Below, in pieces: positions 46,607 to 54,667 of a stretch of 64,000 bases of DNA (positions are counted from its first letter, which is position 1; each line of letters starts with the position of its first letter). The notes under the pieces are model-generated. The model saw only the letters and a list, made by a program, of their open reading frames with translations. It did no database searches and was not told the origin of the DNA. This DNA comes from Paenibacillus sp. FSL R7-0273 (GTDB lineage Bacteria; Bacillota; Bacilli; Paenibacillales; Paenibacillaceae): contig NZ_CP009283.1 in assembly GCF_000758625.1 (NCBI RefSeq), forward strand, positions 5,842,001 to 5,906,000, read 5' to 3'. The position numbers were made by a program, and so were the translations under genes.

Positions 46607-47550
46607 CACGCATCCTCCCTTTTCCGGCCGATTACTCGGATAATAAGAATCAGCACAAAGGAAATCAGCAGCAGCAGGAAGGCCATCATATGCAGCGCGT
46701 AGTTCCAGTTCGAATCGAATTCCACGTTCGAAATCTGCATAACAATATTGCTGGTCAGTACGGAGGACGGGGTGAACAGGCTTTTAGCCAGCTGCGGCGT
46801 ATTCCCGATTACCATGACCACCGCCATTGTTTCACCGACTGCACGGGTCATCCCCAGGATGATCGCCGAGATGATCCCCCGCTTGGCCGCCGGCAGCACA
46901 ACCCGCATAATGACCTGCAGACGGGTGGAGCCGAGGGCGTAGGCCGCATCGCGGAATTTGCGCGGTACGGCAATAATGGCATCATCGCTGATCCGGCAGA
47001 TTGTCGGCAGCACCATCAGCGCCAGAACCAGCGCAGCAGCCAGAACGCCGTCGCCCAGCCCTTCACCGCTGACTCTGCGCAGGAAAGGCAGCAGTACGGT
47101 GAGACCAAGATAGCCGTATACTATAGAAGGAATGCCGACAAGCAGATCGAGCACGGGGCGGATAAAGCTTTTCATCCACTTGGGGGCGATCTCCGCACAG
47201 AGCACAGCCATCCCGACAGAGACAGGCACTGCAATCAGCAGGGTAAGCGCAGTTAGAATTAATGTATTGACTATAAAGGCAGCCGCACCAAAAACCTCCT
47301 CCTCCGGTGTCCAGTTAAAGGACAGGAAGAACTCGGCCGGAGAGACATCCCCGAACAGCAGCAGCGCTGTTTTTCCAATGAATACAATGACAAGTCCAAG
47401 CACGAAACAAAGCGCCAGGATGCTAAAAAAGAAATAATAACGCGATAACCGGTTGCCAAGCAGATGTCTTCTGTGGCGTTTGTCATTAATGATACTGTGC
47501 TCAGCCTTCTTTGGCGTCTGGGATGCCAGGCTTTGGACGGGTGCCCCCAT
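46606..47550 (-). CDS. pstC: Phosphate ABC transporter permease PstC
   Basis: A 314-residue permease partner of PstA with six helices. The EAA loop DAAYALGSTRLQVIMRVVLPAA is present. A basic, His-rich N-terminus (KRHRRHLLGNRLSRYYFF) precedes TM1. ATG 47550 follows AGGAGGGAAAGT; an upstream in-frame start lacks support. It forms the phosphate channel with PstA and takes substrate from PstS, encoded 80 nt upstream on the same strand. Confidence 0.94.
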   Translation of the reverse strand: MGAPVQSLASQTPKKAEHSIINDKRHRRHLLGNRLSRYYFFFSILALCFVLGLVIVFIGKTALLLFGDVSPAEFFLSFNWTPEEEVFGAAAFIVNTLILTALTLLIAVPVSVGMAVLCAEIAPKWMKSFIRPVLDLLVGIPSIVYGYLGLTVLLPFLRRVSGEGLGDGVLAAALVLALMVLPTICRISDDAIIAVPRKFRDAAYALGSTRLQVIMRVVLPAAKRGIISAIILGMTRAVGETMAVVMVIGNTPQLAKSLFTPSSVLTSNIVMQISNVEFDSNWNYALHMMAFLLLLISFVLILIIRVIGRKREDA

Positions 47551-47630
47551 ACTTTCCCTCCTGTAAGCGGCCAACCCCGTATGTTCCGGAGCTGGCCGCT
47601 GTTACCGTTCAATATAATGAAGCTTTTGGT

Positions 47631-48494
47631 TTAGCCTTTCATTGCTGCGATCGGGATGAACTTAAGCTTTTTGAGCGAGCCGTTCTGGAACTTCTTGCTC
47701 TGTACATATTCGATGAATTCCTTGGTCGCGCCGGTTGGCTGGCCCTTAGTCATGTAGTAGCCGTATGCCCAGATCTTGTATGAGCCGTTGATTACGTTAT
47801 CCGTAGTAGCTGCGATACCGTTGTGCTTCACAGCCTTGATGTCGCTGCCGGTTACGTAGACAAGGTCAATGTAGCCGATAGCGTTCGGAGTAGTGGCAAC
47901 GGCAGTTTTCATGTCACCGCTGGAGCCGGTTTCCTTGTAGTTCTTTTCTTTCTTCACGATGTCGCCGCCGCCCAGCGCCTTAGCCTGGTAGTTAACGCGT
48001 GTACCGGAACCGAAAGAACGGGTGATAACCACGATGTTGGCGTCCGAACCGCCGACTTCCTTCCAGTTCGTGATTTTACCGGAGAAAATACCGGCCAGCT
48101 GCTCCGTAGTCAGGTTGTCTACGCCGACGTTTTTGTTAACGATGGTGGCAAAAGGAATAACCGCTACCTTGTTCGCTACCTGTCCGTCAAAAGCCTTGAA
48201 GCCCGGAACGTCGACGCTTGCATCCCAGTCGCAGGCACCGATGTCAGCGATGCCTTTTTTAACAGCCTGCGGTCCGGTTACGGAGCCTTTGCCGGATGCA
48301 GCGATTTTCACCTTAGGGTGCAGCTTCTGGAATTCCTTAGCCGCCTGCAAGGTGAGCGGAAGCAGTGCCGTGGAGCCGTTGATGGTGATTTTACCCTTGA
48401 GGGTGTCGGCTGCCGATGCAATCCCCGCGAATGTTGCTGTCACAGCAATCACTGCTGTCAGAGCCGTTACCGTAAATTTTTTGAAAAGCTTCAT
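47631..48494 (-). CDS. pstS: Phosphate-binding protein PstS
   Basis: A 287-residue solute-binding protein of the PstS family. Phosphate-contact motifs are visible: ITINGSTALLPL, KGSVTGPQAVKKGIADIGACD, and RSFGSGTRVNYQAKAL. The signal peptide has an ordinary SPase I site (GIASA-ADT) and no Cys lipobox, which is odd in a single-membrane bacterium where PstS is usually a lipoprotein. It is first of pstS-C-A. A ribosome binding site (GGGAGGAG) precedes ATG. No convincing row of PhoP direct repeats was found upstream. Confidence 0.93.
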   Translation of the reverse strand: MKLFKKFTVTALTAVIAVTATFAGIASAADTLKGKITINGSTALLPLTLQAAKEFQKLHPKVKIAASGKGSVTGPQAVKKGIADIGACDWDASVDVPGFKAFDGQVANKVAVIPFATIVNKNVGVDNLTTEQLAGIFSGKITNWKEVGGSDANIVVITRSFGSGTRVNYQAKALGGGDIVKKEKNYKETGSSGDMKTAVATTPNAIGYIDLVYVTGSDIKAVKHNGIAATTDNVINGSYKIWAYGYYMTKGQPTGATKEFIEYVQSKKFQNGSLKKLKFIPIAAMKG

Positions 48495-48554
48495 GATCTG
48501 AATTCTCCTCCCGGCGCTATGCCGTTATATTGTGTGGGCTATGAGGGACGTGTC

Positions 48555-49967
48555 TTATTTAGTCAGCTGCAGCGCCTTGCCGCCCTGGATCAGCAGGACT
48601 TTACCGTCACTTACTACTGCCAGCCTGCTGGCGTCATGGGATACCGCAACCTCGGATACATCTTCAGCTGTCTGGAACAGCACCGTTTTATTACCGCTTG
48701 CGTCAATGGAGTAGATCGTAGTGCTTCCGTCTGCAGCCATACCGGATACAACAAGACCTGTAGCTACTCCGGCAGACCAGGTTGCTTCCGTATCCAGTGC
48801 AATGTTTGTAATGGCTCCGTCTGCGCTGATCGATTTCAGGGTGTTAGCCGCATTTCCTTCCGCATCAGCACTCAGATAGACCACGCCGCCGTTAGCAAGA
48901 ATTTCAGGATACAGCTTGTTGTCGAGCTCTGTAGTCAGTGCTTTTGGCTTAGCATCCTTGGTTACGATGTCCAGTTTGTAGAGCTGCTCTCCTGCTTTAC
49001 TGTAGTCTACAGTCAGGGAATCCTCGGTGCTGTCGGCATCATTTTTGGCTACGCCCGTTACATTGACGATATAAACTACGCTTTTTGCATCAGCAGCAAG
49101 ACGGAGTTCGGATTTGTTTTCCACCTTATCCTCAAGCACAGCTTTAACCGTTCCGGTCTCAACCGCGATTTGGGCAATCTTTTCCTGCTTGTCGCCCTGG
49201 ATGAAGTAGATCGTTTTGCCGTCCTGCGACCAGACCAGGTCTGTCTTCACGCTTGTATCGGTACCGAGGGAGGAAATCGCACCGTTCGCCAGGTTGATTA
49301 GCTTCAGCTGGCCTGTCTCATCCGTAAATGCGCCCCATTTCTGGTCAGCGGAAACTGCGAAATCCAGTGCACTTTCATTAGAAGAAAACACTTCATAGTC
49401 ACCCGGATAAGCGCTGAATTTGAGCAGCTGTGCTGTTTCGGAATCGCTTTTGTTCGCAATGATGCTGCCGTCTGCGGTCCAGTGCAGGGTATCGAACTGG
49501 CCTTCCGGACGGGCAAAGCTCAGAATCTCCTGGCCTTCAGCCGAAAGCTCACCGCCCAGAGCGGTTACGAGCTTGGTCAGCTCTACGTACACTTTTCCGT
49601 TGTATACAACAGGCGCTACCGTAAACTGCTGTGCTGCACCGTCTACCACATAGCTTTTGGAGCCTGCCTGAAGCTGTACTGTATGTAATCCTTTGCTGTC
49701 ATTTAATTCAAAGCCGCCGTTTGTGAGAATCAGCTTGGCACCAAGCTCACCGGCTACCTGGCTTAGCGAATACAGCTTGTAACCGCTGCTGTCGATGGTG
49801 CTGAACTGGGCCGGATTGCTGTTTACAGTCCAAGTGGCTGTACCTGTTTTCACTGTACTGGCGACGGCTGCGGCACTAGCGCTACCCGCTCCTACAATAC
49901 TGCCCGCTCCCCCTGTTACAAGAAGTGCAGAAGCTAAAGCCGCGCTGAACCATTTACTATTTCTCAA
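48555..49967 (-). CDS. Secreted stalk-domain plus beta-propeller protein
   Basis: A 470-residue exported protein. The signal peptide is MRNSKWFSAALASALLVTGG with cleavage near GSASAAA. A copper-amine-oxidase-N-like stalk module spans about 42-150 (YKLYSLSQVAGELGAKL, KVYVELTKLVTALGGEL). The rest, about 155-470, repeats a propeller-type blade pattern of W/F-T/S-x-D-G (LHWTADGSIIANK, LVWSQDGKTIYFIQGD, AVSHDASRLAVVSDG) like TolB/WD40-type proteins. It lies 60 nt upstream of pstS on the same strand and may be cotranscribed. Its function is unknown; sensing or phosphate-linked surface binding is speculation. Confidence 0.82.
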   Translation of the reverse strand: MRNSKWFSAALASALLVTGGAGSIVGAGSASAAAVASTVKTGTATWTVNSNPAQFSTIDSSGYKLYSLSQVAGELGAKLILTNGGFELNDSKGLHTVQLQAGSKSYVVDGAAQQFTVAPVVYNGKVYVELTKLVTALGGELSAEGQEILSFARPEGQFDTLHWTADGSIIANKSDSETAQLLKFSAYPGDYEVFSSNESALDFAVSADQKWGAFTDETGQLKLINLANGAISSLGTDTSVKTDLVWSQDGKTIYFIQGDKQEKIAQIAVETGTVKAVLEDKVENKSELRLAADAKSVVYIVNVTGVAKNDADSTEDSLTVDYSKAGEQLYKLDIVTKDAKPKALTTELDNKLYPEILANGGVVYLSADAEGNAANTLKSISADGAITNIALDTEATWSAGVATGLVVSGMAADGSTTIYSIDASGNKTVLFQTAEDVSEVAVSHDASRLAVVSDGKVLLIQGGKALQLTK

Positions 49968-50151
49968 TTAGATTCACCCTTTTCCTATAGGTAACTGCTA
50001 CTGTTATTTTCTTCTATCAGTGTGAATTCTGTTCGAGAGGATTGTTTGGCAAATATTAACTAGCACAAAAAAACCAGCCCCGTAATACCCTGGGGATAGC
50101 TCTTTGGTAAACGCTATGTAAAATCCTCTGCAAAAAATTCAATAAGCAATG

Positions 50152-50601
50152 TCAGTTCTCGATCCAGGTTACTATAATTTCGGCACCCCCGGGGTTCGCC
50201 GCAGAGCTGCTGCCGATAATCGAGTAAGAGTAGCTGCCCGGCGCTTTACCGCTGATGAGAATATTGTTTTTGTCCACAATTTGTGTACCGCTCTCCAGTG
50301 CCTTGTCCGCAATATATTTCATATAAGTGGTGCCCAGCGCTGCCATCGTCTGCTCAGTCTCGTAGATCAGCATCGAGGACTTCTTGCCGTCCACCAGTTC
50401 CCCCTCCGTAAACGTAATACCCGCACCCTCAGGAATCGGCAAATCGTCCGGAAAATACTGCGGCTCAACAATCTGCTCCTCAGCCAGCGTATGAAAATGC
50501 CGGTTCTCCGCACCGCCGCTCTCCGTCCGGCTGCACGCACTGAGGCTCAGGCTGGCGGCCAGCATAATCAGCAGGGGAAGCACAGGTTTCTTGGTAGGCA
50601 T
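50152..50601 (-). CDS. Small lipoprotein of unknown function
   Basis: A 149-residue protein starting at ATG 50601, 9 nt after GGAGG. The signal peptide has lipobox LSAC (Cys 23). The mature part contains YFPDDLPIPEGAGITFTEGELVDGKKSSMLIYET and ends in a strand-rich stretch (SYSYSIIGSSSAANPGGAEIIVTWIEN). The pattern resembles small exported proteins with a BON-like or DUF-type alpha/beta fold. I do not recognise it. The long upstream extension of the frame runs through the 9-bp tandem repeat and is not coding. Confidence 0.75.
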   Translation of the reverse strand: MPTKKPVLPLLIMLAASLSLSACSRTESGGAENRHFHTLAEEQIVEPQYFPDDLPIPEGAGITFTEGELVDGKKSSMLIYETEQTMAALGTTYMKYIADKALESGTQIVDKNNILISGKAPGSYSYSIIGSSSAANPGGAEIIVTWIEN

Positions 50602-50708
50602 CGGTAGAATCCTCCTAGTCGGTATTAGGGTGAGAGAAGACAAAGGCGCGAGCGTGATTAGTTGTGCGGCTGGAATAGTAGGGTGTATGGAGTGGGTTGG
50701 GTGGCAGA

Positions 50709-50757
50709 GTGAATAGAGTGAATAGAGTGAATAGAGTGAATAGAGTGAATAGAGTGA
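50709..50757. repeat. Tandem 9-bp repeat, five copies
   Basis: Five head-to-tail copies of GTGAATAGA plus a partial sixth. They lie about 110 nt upstream of the lipoprotein gene. A slippage-prone microsatellite. Confidence 0.9.
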
Positions 50758-50889
50758 GTTGGGTAAATAATGTGAATGAAATAAATATGAATGAAGTATA
50801 TAGAGGTAATTAACCTTTTTGGCTGTATAGCAAACGGTTTCTACAAATTTTATATAAAATCGCAAATGAAACGGTTGATCCAGCGGGCA

Positions 50890-51060
50890 AATTATTTGAA
50901 CATAATAGATGTTAAAAATAGGCCGATGCTAAAACCCATCAGTTGCTCTAACTATCCAAATGCTCCACCTAATCAGATATCCAAACAAATGAGATGCTCT
51001 AACTAACCAGATGCTCGAGCTAAACTGATGCTCTAACTAATCAGTTTAACTACTCGTTAA
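50890..51060. repeat. Degenerate AT-rich short repeats
   Basis: A GATGCTCTAACTAA-like phrase recurs in diverged form about 4-6 times (for example near 50990-51045). No gene is seen. It forms the AT-rich flank of the minisatellite that follows. Confidence 0.55.
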
Positions 51061-51118
51061 CTAATCCATTATCTGCTGCTGCAAATGCAGGAGCAGATAA
51101 AACCACGCTTAGGACGAA

Positions 51119-51823
51119 AACAACGGGACTTTTACCGTTACTCGGCCCGCTCCCGCCCGCTTAGCACGGAAACAACGGGACTTTTACCGTTACTTGACCC
51201 ATTCCCGCCCGTTTAGTGCGGAAACAACGGGACTCTTACCGTTACTTGACCATTCCCGCCCGTTTAGCGCGGAAACAACGGGACTTTTACCGTTACTTGG
51301 CCCGCTCCCGCCCGCTTAGCGCGGAAACAACGGGACTTTTACCGTTACTTGACCATTCCCGCCCGTTTAGCGCGGAAACAACGGGACTTTTACCGTTACT
51401 TGGCCCGCTCCCGCCGCTTAGCGCGGAAACAATGGGACTTTTACCGTTACTCGGCCCGCTCCCGCCGCTTAGCACGGAAACAACGGGACTTTTACCGTTA
51501 CTTGGCCCGCTCCCGCCCGTTTAGCGCGGAAACAACGGGACTTTTACCGTTACTCGGCCCGCTCCCGCCGCTTAGCGCGGAAACAACGGGACTTTTACCG
51601 TTACTTGGCCCCTCCCGCCCGCTTAGCGCGGAAACAAAGGGACTTTTACCGTTACTCGGCCCGCTCCCGCCGCTTAGCGCGGAAACAACGGGACTTTTAC
51701 CGTTACTTGGCACGCTCCCGCCGCTTAGCGCGGAAACAACGGGACTTTTACCGTTACTTGGCCCGCTCCCGCCCACTTAGCGCGGAAACAACGGGACTTT
51801 TACCGTTACTTGACCCATTCCCG
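51119..51823. repeat. Minisatellite: 14 copies of a 51-52 bp unit
   Basis: Fourteen head-to-tail copies, each centred on AACGGGACTTTTACCGTTAC and followed by a C-rich arm (CCCGCTCCCGCCCGC with variants) and TTAGCGCGGAAAC. The core has a small inverted repeat (AACGG/CCGTT). Units differ by a few substitutions and 1-bp length changes. Readings in both strands are open but shift frame between 51- and 52-bp units, so it is not coding. It ends about 30 nt before the ABC promoter. Confidence 0.95.
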
Positions 51824-51851
51824 CTCGTTCTCCACCCTCCGCAAATAATAA

Positions 51852-51880
51852 TTTACAATTTGCAGGCAACCCGCTACAAT
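51852..51880 (+). promoter_or_regulatory. Sigma-A promoter of the ABC exporter operon
   Basis: TTTACA (51852-51857), 17 nt, TACAAT (51875-51880). The TetR-type operator follows immediately. Confidence 0.6.
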
Positions 51881-51902
51881 AATGAGTGAGTACTCACTCA
51901 TT
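51881..51902. promoter_or_regulatory. TetR-family operator (perfect 22-bp palindrome)
   Basis: Half-site AATGAGTGAGT is followed directly by its exact reverse complement. The site covers the start-point region behind the -10 and ends 23 nt before the ABC ATPase start. TGAGTGA-type palindromes are common targets of TetR/AcrR repressors of drug exporters. The regulator at 53762-54448 is the likely ligand-responsive repressor. Confidence 0.75.
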
Positions 51903-51925
51903 ATAATGGAATCGAGGAGATCGAC

Positions 51926-52657
51926 ATGAGACAGGATGCTCCGGTTATTTCCGTAAACCACGTCAGCAGGGCTTTTGGCAGCAAAACCGTGCTGAAGGAT
52001 ATCAGCCTTCAGGTGAACCGTGCGGAGACGTTCGGGCTGCTGGGCCCGTCGGGTTCGGGCAAGACTACATTGGTTAAGCTGCTGACCGGTATCGACGAGG
52101 CTAGCTCCGGTGACGTACAGGTTATGGGTGTCACGATGCCCAAGCTCACGATGCTGCAGCAAATCGGTTATATGGCCCAGTCGGATGCTTTGTATACGGA
52201 GCTTAGCGCGAAGGAGAATCTGGAGTTCTTCGCAGCCCTCTACGGGCTGAAGGGCGGGAACCGCACGCGGCGGATCGGCGATGTGATGGAGCTGGTCAAC
52301 CTGCAGGAGCATCTGCGCAAGCGCGTGGACCAGTACTCCGGCGGGATGAAGCGCCGGCTGTCGCTGGCCATTGCCCTGCTGCATGAGCCTTCGCTGCTCA
52401 TTCTGGATGAGCCTACTGTAGGAATTGACCCGCTGCTGCGCCAGTCGATCTGGAAGGAGCTGCGGTCGCTCAACCAACAGGGAACCACCATCGTGCTGAC
52501 TACTCACGTTATGGATGAGGCAGAAAAATGCGACCGGCTCGGCATGATCCGGGACGGTGAGCTGCTGGCGGTAGATACTCCGGCAGGATTAATGCAGGCT
52601 GCCGGCTCGGCAACGATCGAGGAAGCTTTTGTAACCTATGGAGGTGCCCGCAAATGA
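51926..52657 (+). CDS. ABC exporter ATP-binding protein
   Basis: A 243-residue nucleotide-binding subunit. Walker A GPSGSGKTTL, Q-loop IGYMAQSDALY, signature YSGGMKRRLSLAIALL, Walker B LLILDEPTVGIDP and the switch His in TTHVMDEAEKC. The DrrA/YhcH-like pattern (multidrug ABC-2 type) fits a drug or lipid exporter. The ribosome binding site GAGGAGATCGAC precedes ATG. It overlaps the permease gene by 4 nt. It is controlled by the palindromic operator just upstream. Confidence 0.93.
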   Translation: MRQDAPVISVNHVSRAFGSKTVLKDISLQVNRAETFGLLGPSGSGKTTLVKLLTGIDEASSGDVQVMGVTMPKLTMLQQIGYMAQSDALYTELSAKENLEFFAALYGLKGGNRTRRIGDVMELVNLQEHLRKRVDQYSGGMKRRLSLAIALLHEPSLLILDEPTVGIDPLLRQSIWKELRSLNQQGTTIVLTTHVMDEAEKCDRLGMIRDGELLAVDTPAGLMQAAGSATIEEAFVTYGGARK

Positions 52658-53691
52658 GAATCCGTGCGATAACTCTGCGTATTCTGCGGCAGTTCATTCA
52701 TGATAAACGGACGATGGCGCTGATGTTCATCGCTCCCCTGCTCGTGCTCAGCCTGATGAGCCTTGTTTTTAACAGTGAGGCTTACAAGCCGAATATCGGC
52801 GTTAGCGGAGGCGCTGCTGTCTTCACCTCTGCGCTGGAGGAACAGGACGCTACTGTTATAAGTTTTACTACCGCTGAACAAGGAGAGGCTGCCCTGCGTG
52901 ACAGCAGCATTGATGCTTTGATTACCGTTGAAGGAACAGCACCCGCAATTACCCTGGAGGGCAGCAATCCGGCCGCTAACCGCGCCGTCATGCAGGCTCT
53001 GCAGGAAGCAATTCTGCAGCTGCAGCCGGCCGCCTCCAGTCAAGGGCTGCTTCAGCCGTCGGTCAGCTACATGTACGGATCTGAGGATATGACGACGATC
53101 GACCGGTTCGGGCCGATTATGATCGGCGTGTTTGTCTTCTTTTTCGTCTTCCTGATTGCCGGTGTTTCCTTCCTGCGGGAGCGGACGACCGGTACGCTGG
53201 AACGCCTGCTCTCCACTCCGCTGAAGCGCTGGGAGATTGTGCTCGGGTATGTCGGCGGCTTCGGGATTTTTACGGTTGTCCAGGCGCTGCTGATCTCCTG
53301 GTTCTCGGTCCAGGTGCTCGGCATTATGATGGCCGGCAGCTTCGGCTACGTCCTGCTCATCACACTGCTCCTGGCGATTACAGCGCTCACTCTCGGTACA
53401 CTGCTCTCGGCATTCGCCGGCAATGAGCTGCAGATGATCCAGTTCATTCCGCTGGTCATTGTACCGCAGATTTTTTTGAGCGGCCTGTTTCCGCTAGATA
53501 CTCTGCCGCTGTGGCTTCAGCGGACCGGCCTGGCGACACCTATCTATTACGGCGCCCAGGCGCTGATGGATATTATGATCCGCGGCAAAGGCTGGAGCTC
53601 CATCGCTCTGAATGCCTATGTGCTGATCGGCTTTTCCCTGCTGTTCATGGTGCTTAACGTGCTGGCCCTCCGCAAGCACCGCAGAATGTAG
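52654..53691 (+). CDS. ABC-2 type exporter permease
   Basis: A 345-residue membrane subunit. One N-terminal helix (about 20-42) is followed by an extracytoplasmic domain of about 130 residues, then five helices from about 150. The ABC-2 pattern REERTTGTLERLLSTPLKRWEIVLGY is clear (FLRERTTGTLERLLSTP). Helical stretches such as LLLAITALTLGTLLSAFAGNE follow. It partners with the ATPase encoded upstream. Substrate unknown. Confidence 0.93.
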   Translation: MRIRAITLRILRQFIHDKRTMALMFIAPLLVLSLMSLVFNSEAYKPNIGVSGGAAVFTSALEEQDATVISFTTAEQGEAALRDSSIDALITVEGTAPAITLEGSNPAANRAVMQALQEAILQLQPAASSQGLLQPSVSYMYGSEDMTTIDRFGPIMIGVFVFFFVFLIAGVSFLRERTTGTLERLLSTPLKRWEIVLGYVGGFGIFTVVQALLISWFSVQVLGIMMAGSFGYVLLITLLLAITALTLGTLLSAFAGNELQMIQFIPLVIVPQIFLSGLFPLDTLPLWLQRTGLATPIYYGAQALMDIMIRGKGWSSIALNAYVLIGFSLLFMVLNVLALRKHRRM

Positions 53692-53761
53692 CTCCGGTGT
53701 TACTTCATAAGCGGGCATGTTACTATAGACGGAAGAGCAATCATTTGTGGAGGACCAGATT

Positions 53762-54448
53762 ATGAAGAACGAGAATGCGGAGCAGCGTGAAAAAGAGCAG
53801 TGGATTGAAGAGTTTACGGCCCTCAAGGATGAGGGGCAGATGACGCCGAAGCAGATCTCCATTCTGGAGGCGGCTATTGAGATTTTTTCCGATAAAGGAT
53901 TTTCGGCGGCATCCACCAGTGAAATCGCCCAAAAGGCCGGCGTAGCTGAAGGGACTATTTTCCGCTATTACAAAACAAAAAAAGACCTGCTCCTGTCCAT
54001 AGTCGGCCCGGCAATGAGCCGGATGATCGCCCCGTTCGTGATGCGTAATTTCAAAGGTGTGCTGGATATGCCGTTTGAGAGCTATGAAGCGTTTTTGCGG
54101 GCTTTTATTGTGAACCGGCTTGATTTTGCCCGTAAGAACTTCAAGATTATCCGGATTCTCGTCCAGGAGATCCCCTTTCAGCCTGCACTGCGGGAGCAGT
54201 TTGCCGAGAATGTCCTGGCCCAGGTGCTGGAGCGTGTCACTTCAATTACGGAGCATTTCAAGGCTAAAGGTGAGGTTATCAATGCCCCTACCCCGGCCAT
54301 TATCCGGTTCACCATTTCCTCCGTGATCGGCTACCTGCTGGCCCGCCTGCTGCTGATGCCGGAAAAGGACTGGGATGATGAGGAAGAGATCAGTCTGCTG
54401 ATCAGCTTCATGCTGCACGGGATCGGCGGTCCGGCGCTGCGTGAGTAA
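53762..54448 (+). CDS. TetR/AcrR-family transcriptional regulator
   Basis: A 228-residue regulator. The helix-turn-helix spans about 30-75 (ILEAAIEIFSDKGFSAASTSEIAQKAGVAEGTIFRYYKTKKDLL). The ligand-binding C-terminal helical domain follows. ATG 53762 lies 8 nt after GGAGG. It is downstream of and collinear with the exporter genes, whose promoter carries a perfect palindrome of the kind TetR dimers bind. It is therefore the probable repressor of its own upstream operon. A 27-residue acidic extension (NENAEQREKEQWIEEF) precedes the HTH. Confidence 0.93.
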   Translation: MKNENAEQREKEQWIEEFTALKDEGQMTPKQISILEAAIEIFSDKGFSAASTSEIAQKAGVAEGTIFRYYKTKKDLLLSIVGPAMSRMIAPFVMRNFKGVLDMPFESYEAFLRAFIVNRLDFARKNFKIIRILVQEIPFQPALREQFAENVLAQVLERVTSITEHFKAKGEVINAPTPAIIRFTISSVIGYLLARLLLMPEKDWDDEEEISLLISFMLHGIGGPALRE

Positions 54449-54667
54449 GGTCTGACCGTGCTCTCCGGATAATTCCGGAGTAATCAGCCATTATGGAAGC
54501 AAGACTTCCGTGATGGCTTTTTGGCTTGCAGGCAGCGGCTGCACTCTTACGCTGCTATCTGTAACAATCTGGACTGCTCTTTCACGGCGTACGCCTGTTC
54601 TGATAAGATGGATACTATGGTCATTCGTGACGCTTGTTCAGAACGATGTAAGGAAGTGATCTTAACC

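Noticed and set aside
47823..49301. 492-codon plus-strand frame across pstS and the propeller gene
   Set aside because: It spans two clear minus-strand genes and their gap, and has no family features.
48495..50151. PhoP boxes before pstS or the upstream gene
   Set aside because: Only single TTCACA-like hexamers were seen, not the regularly spaced set of repeats expected.
50602..50865. N-terminal extension of the small lipoprotein gene
   Set aside because: It runs through the 9-bp repeats (Leu-Tyr-Ser runs). A proper signal peptide with ribosome binding site starts at 50601.
51119..51823. CRISPR array
   Set aside because: The repeats are contiguous with no unique spacers, and no cas genes are near.
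51216..51889. Open frames across the minisatellite on both strands (RKQRDFYRYL or NGKSPVVSAL repeats)
   Set aside because: The unit is 51 or 52 bp, so frames shift between copies. The same repeats are open on both strands, there is no ribosome binding site, and changes look neutral to reading frame.
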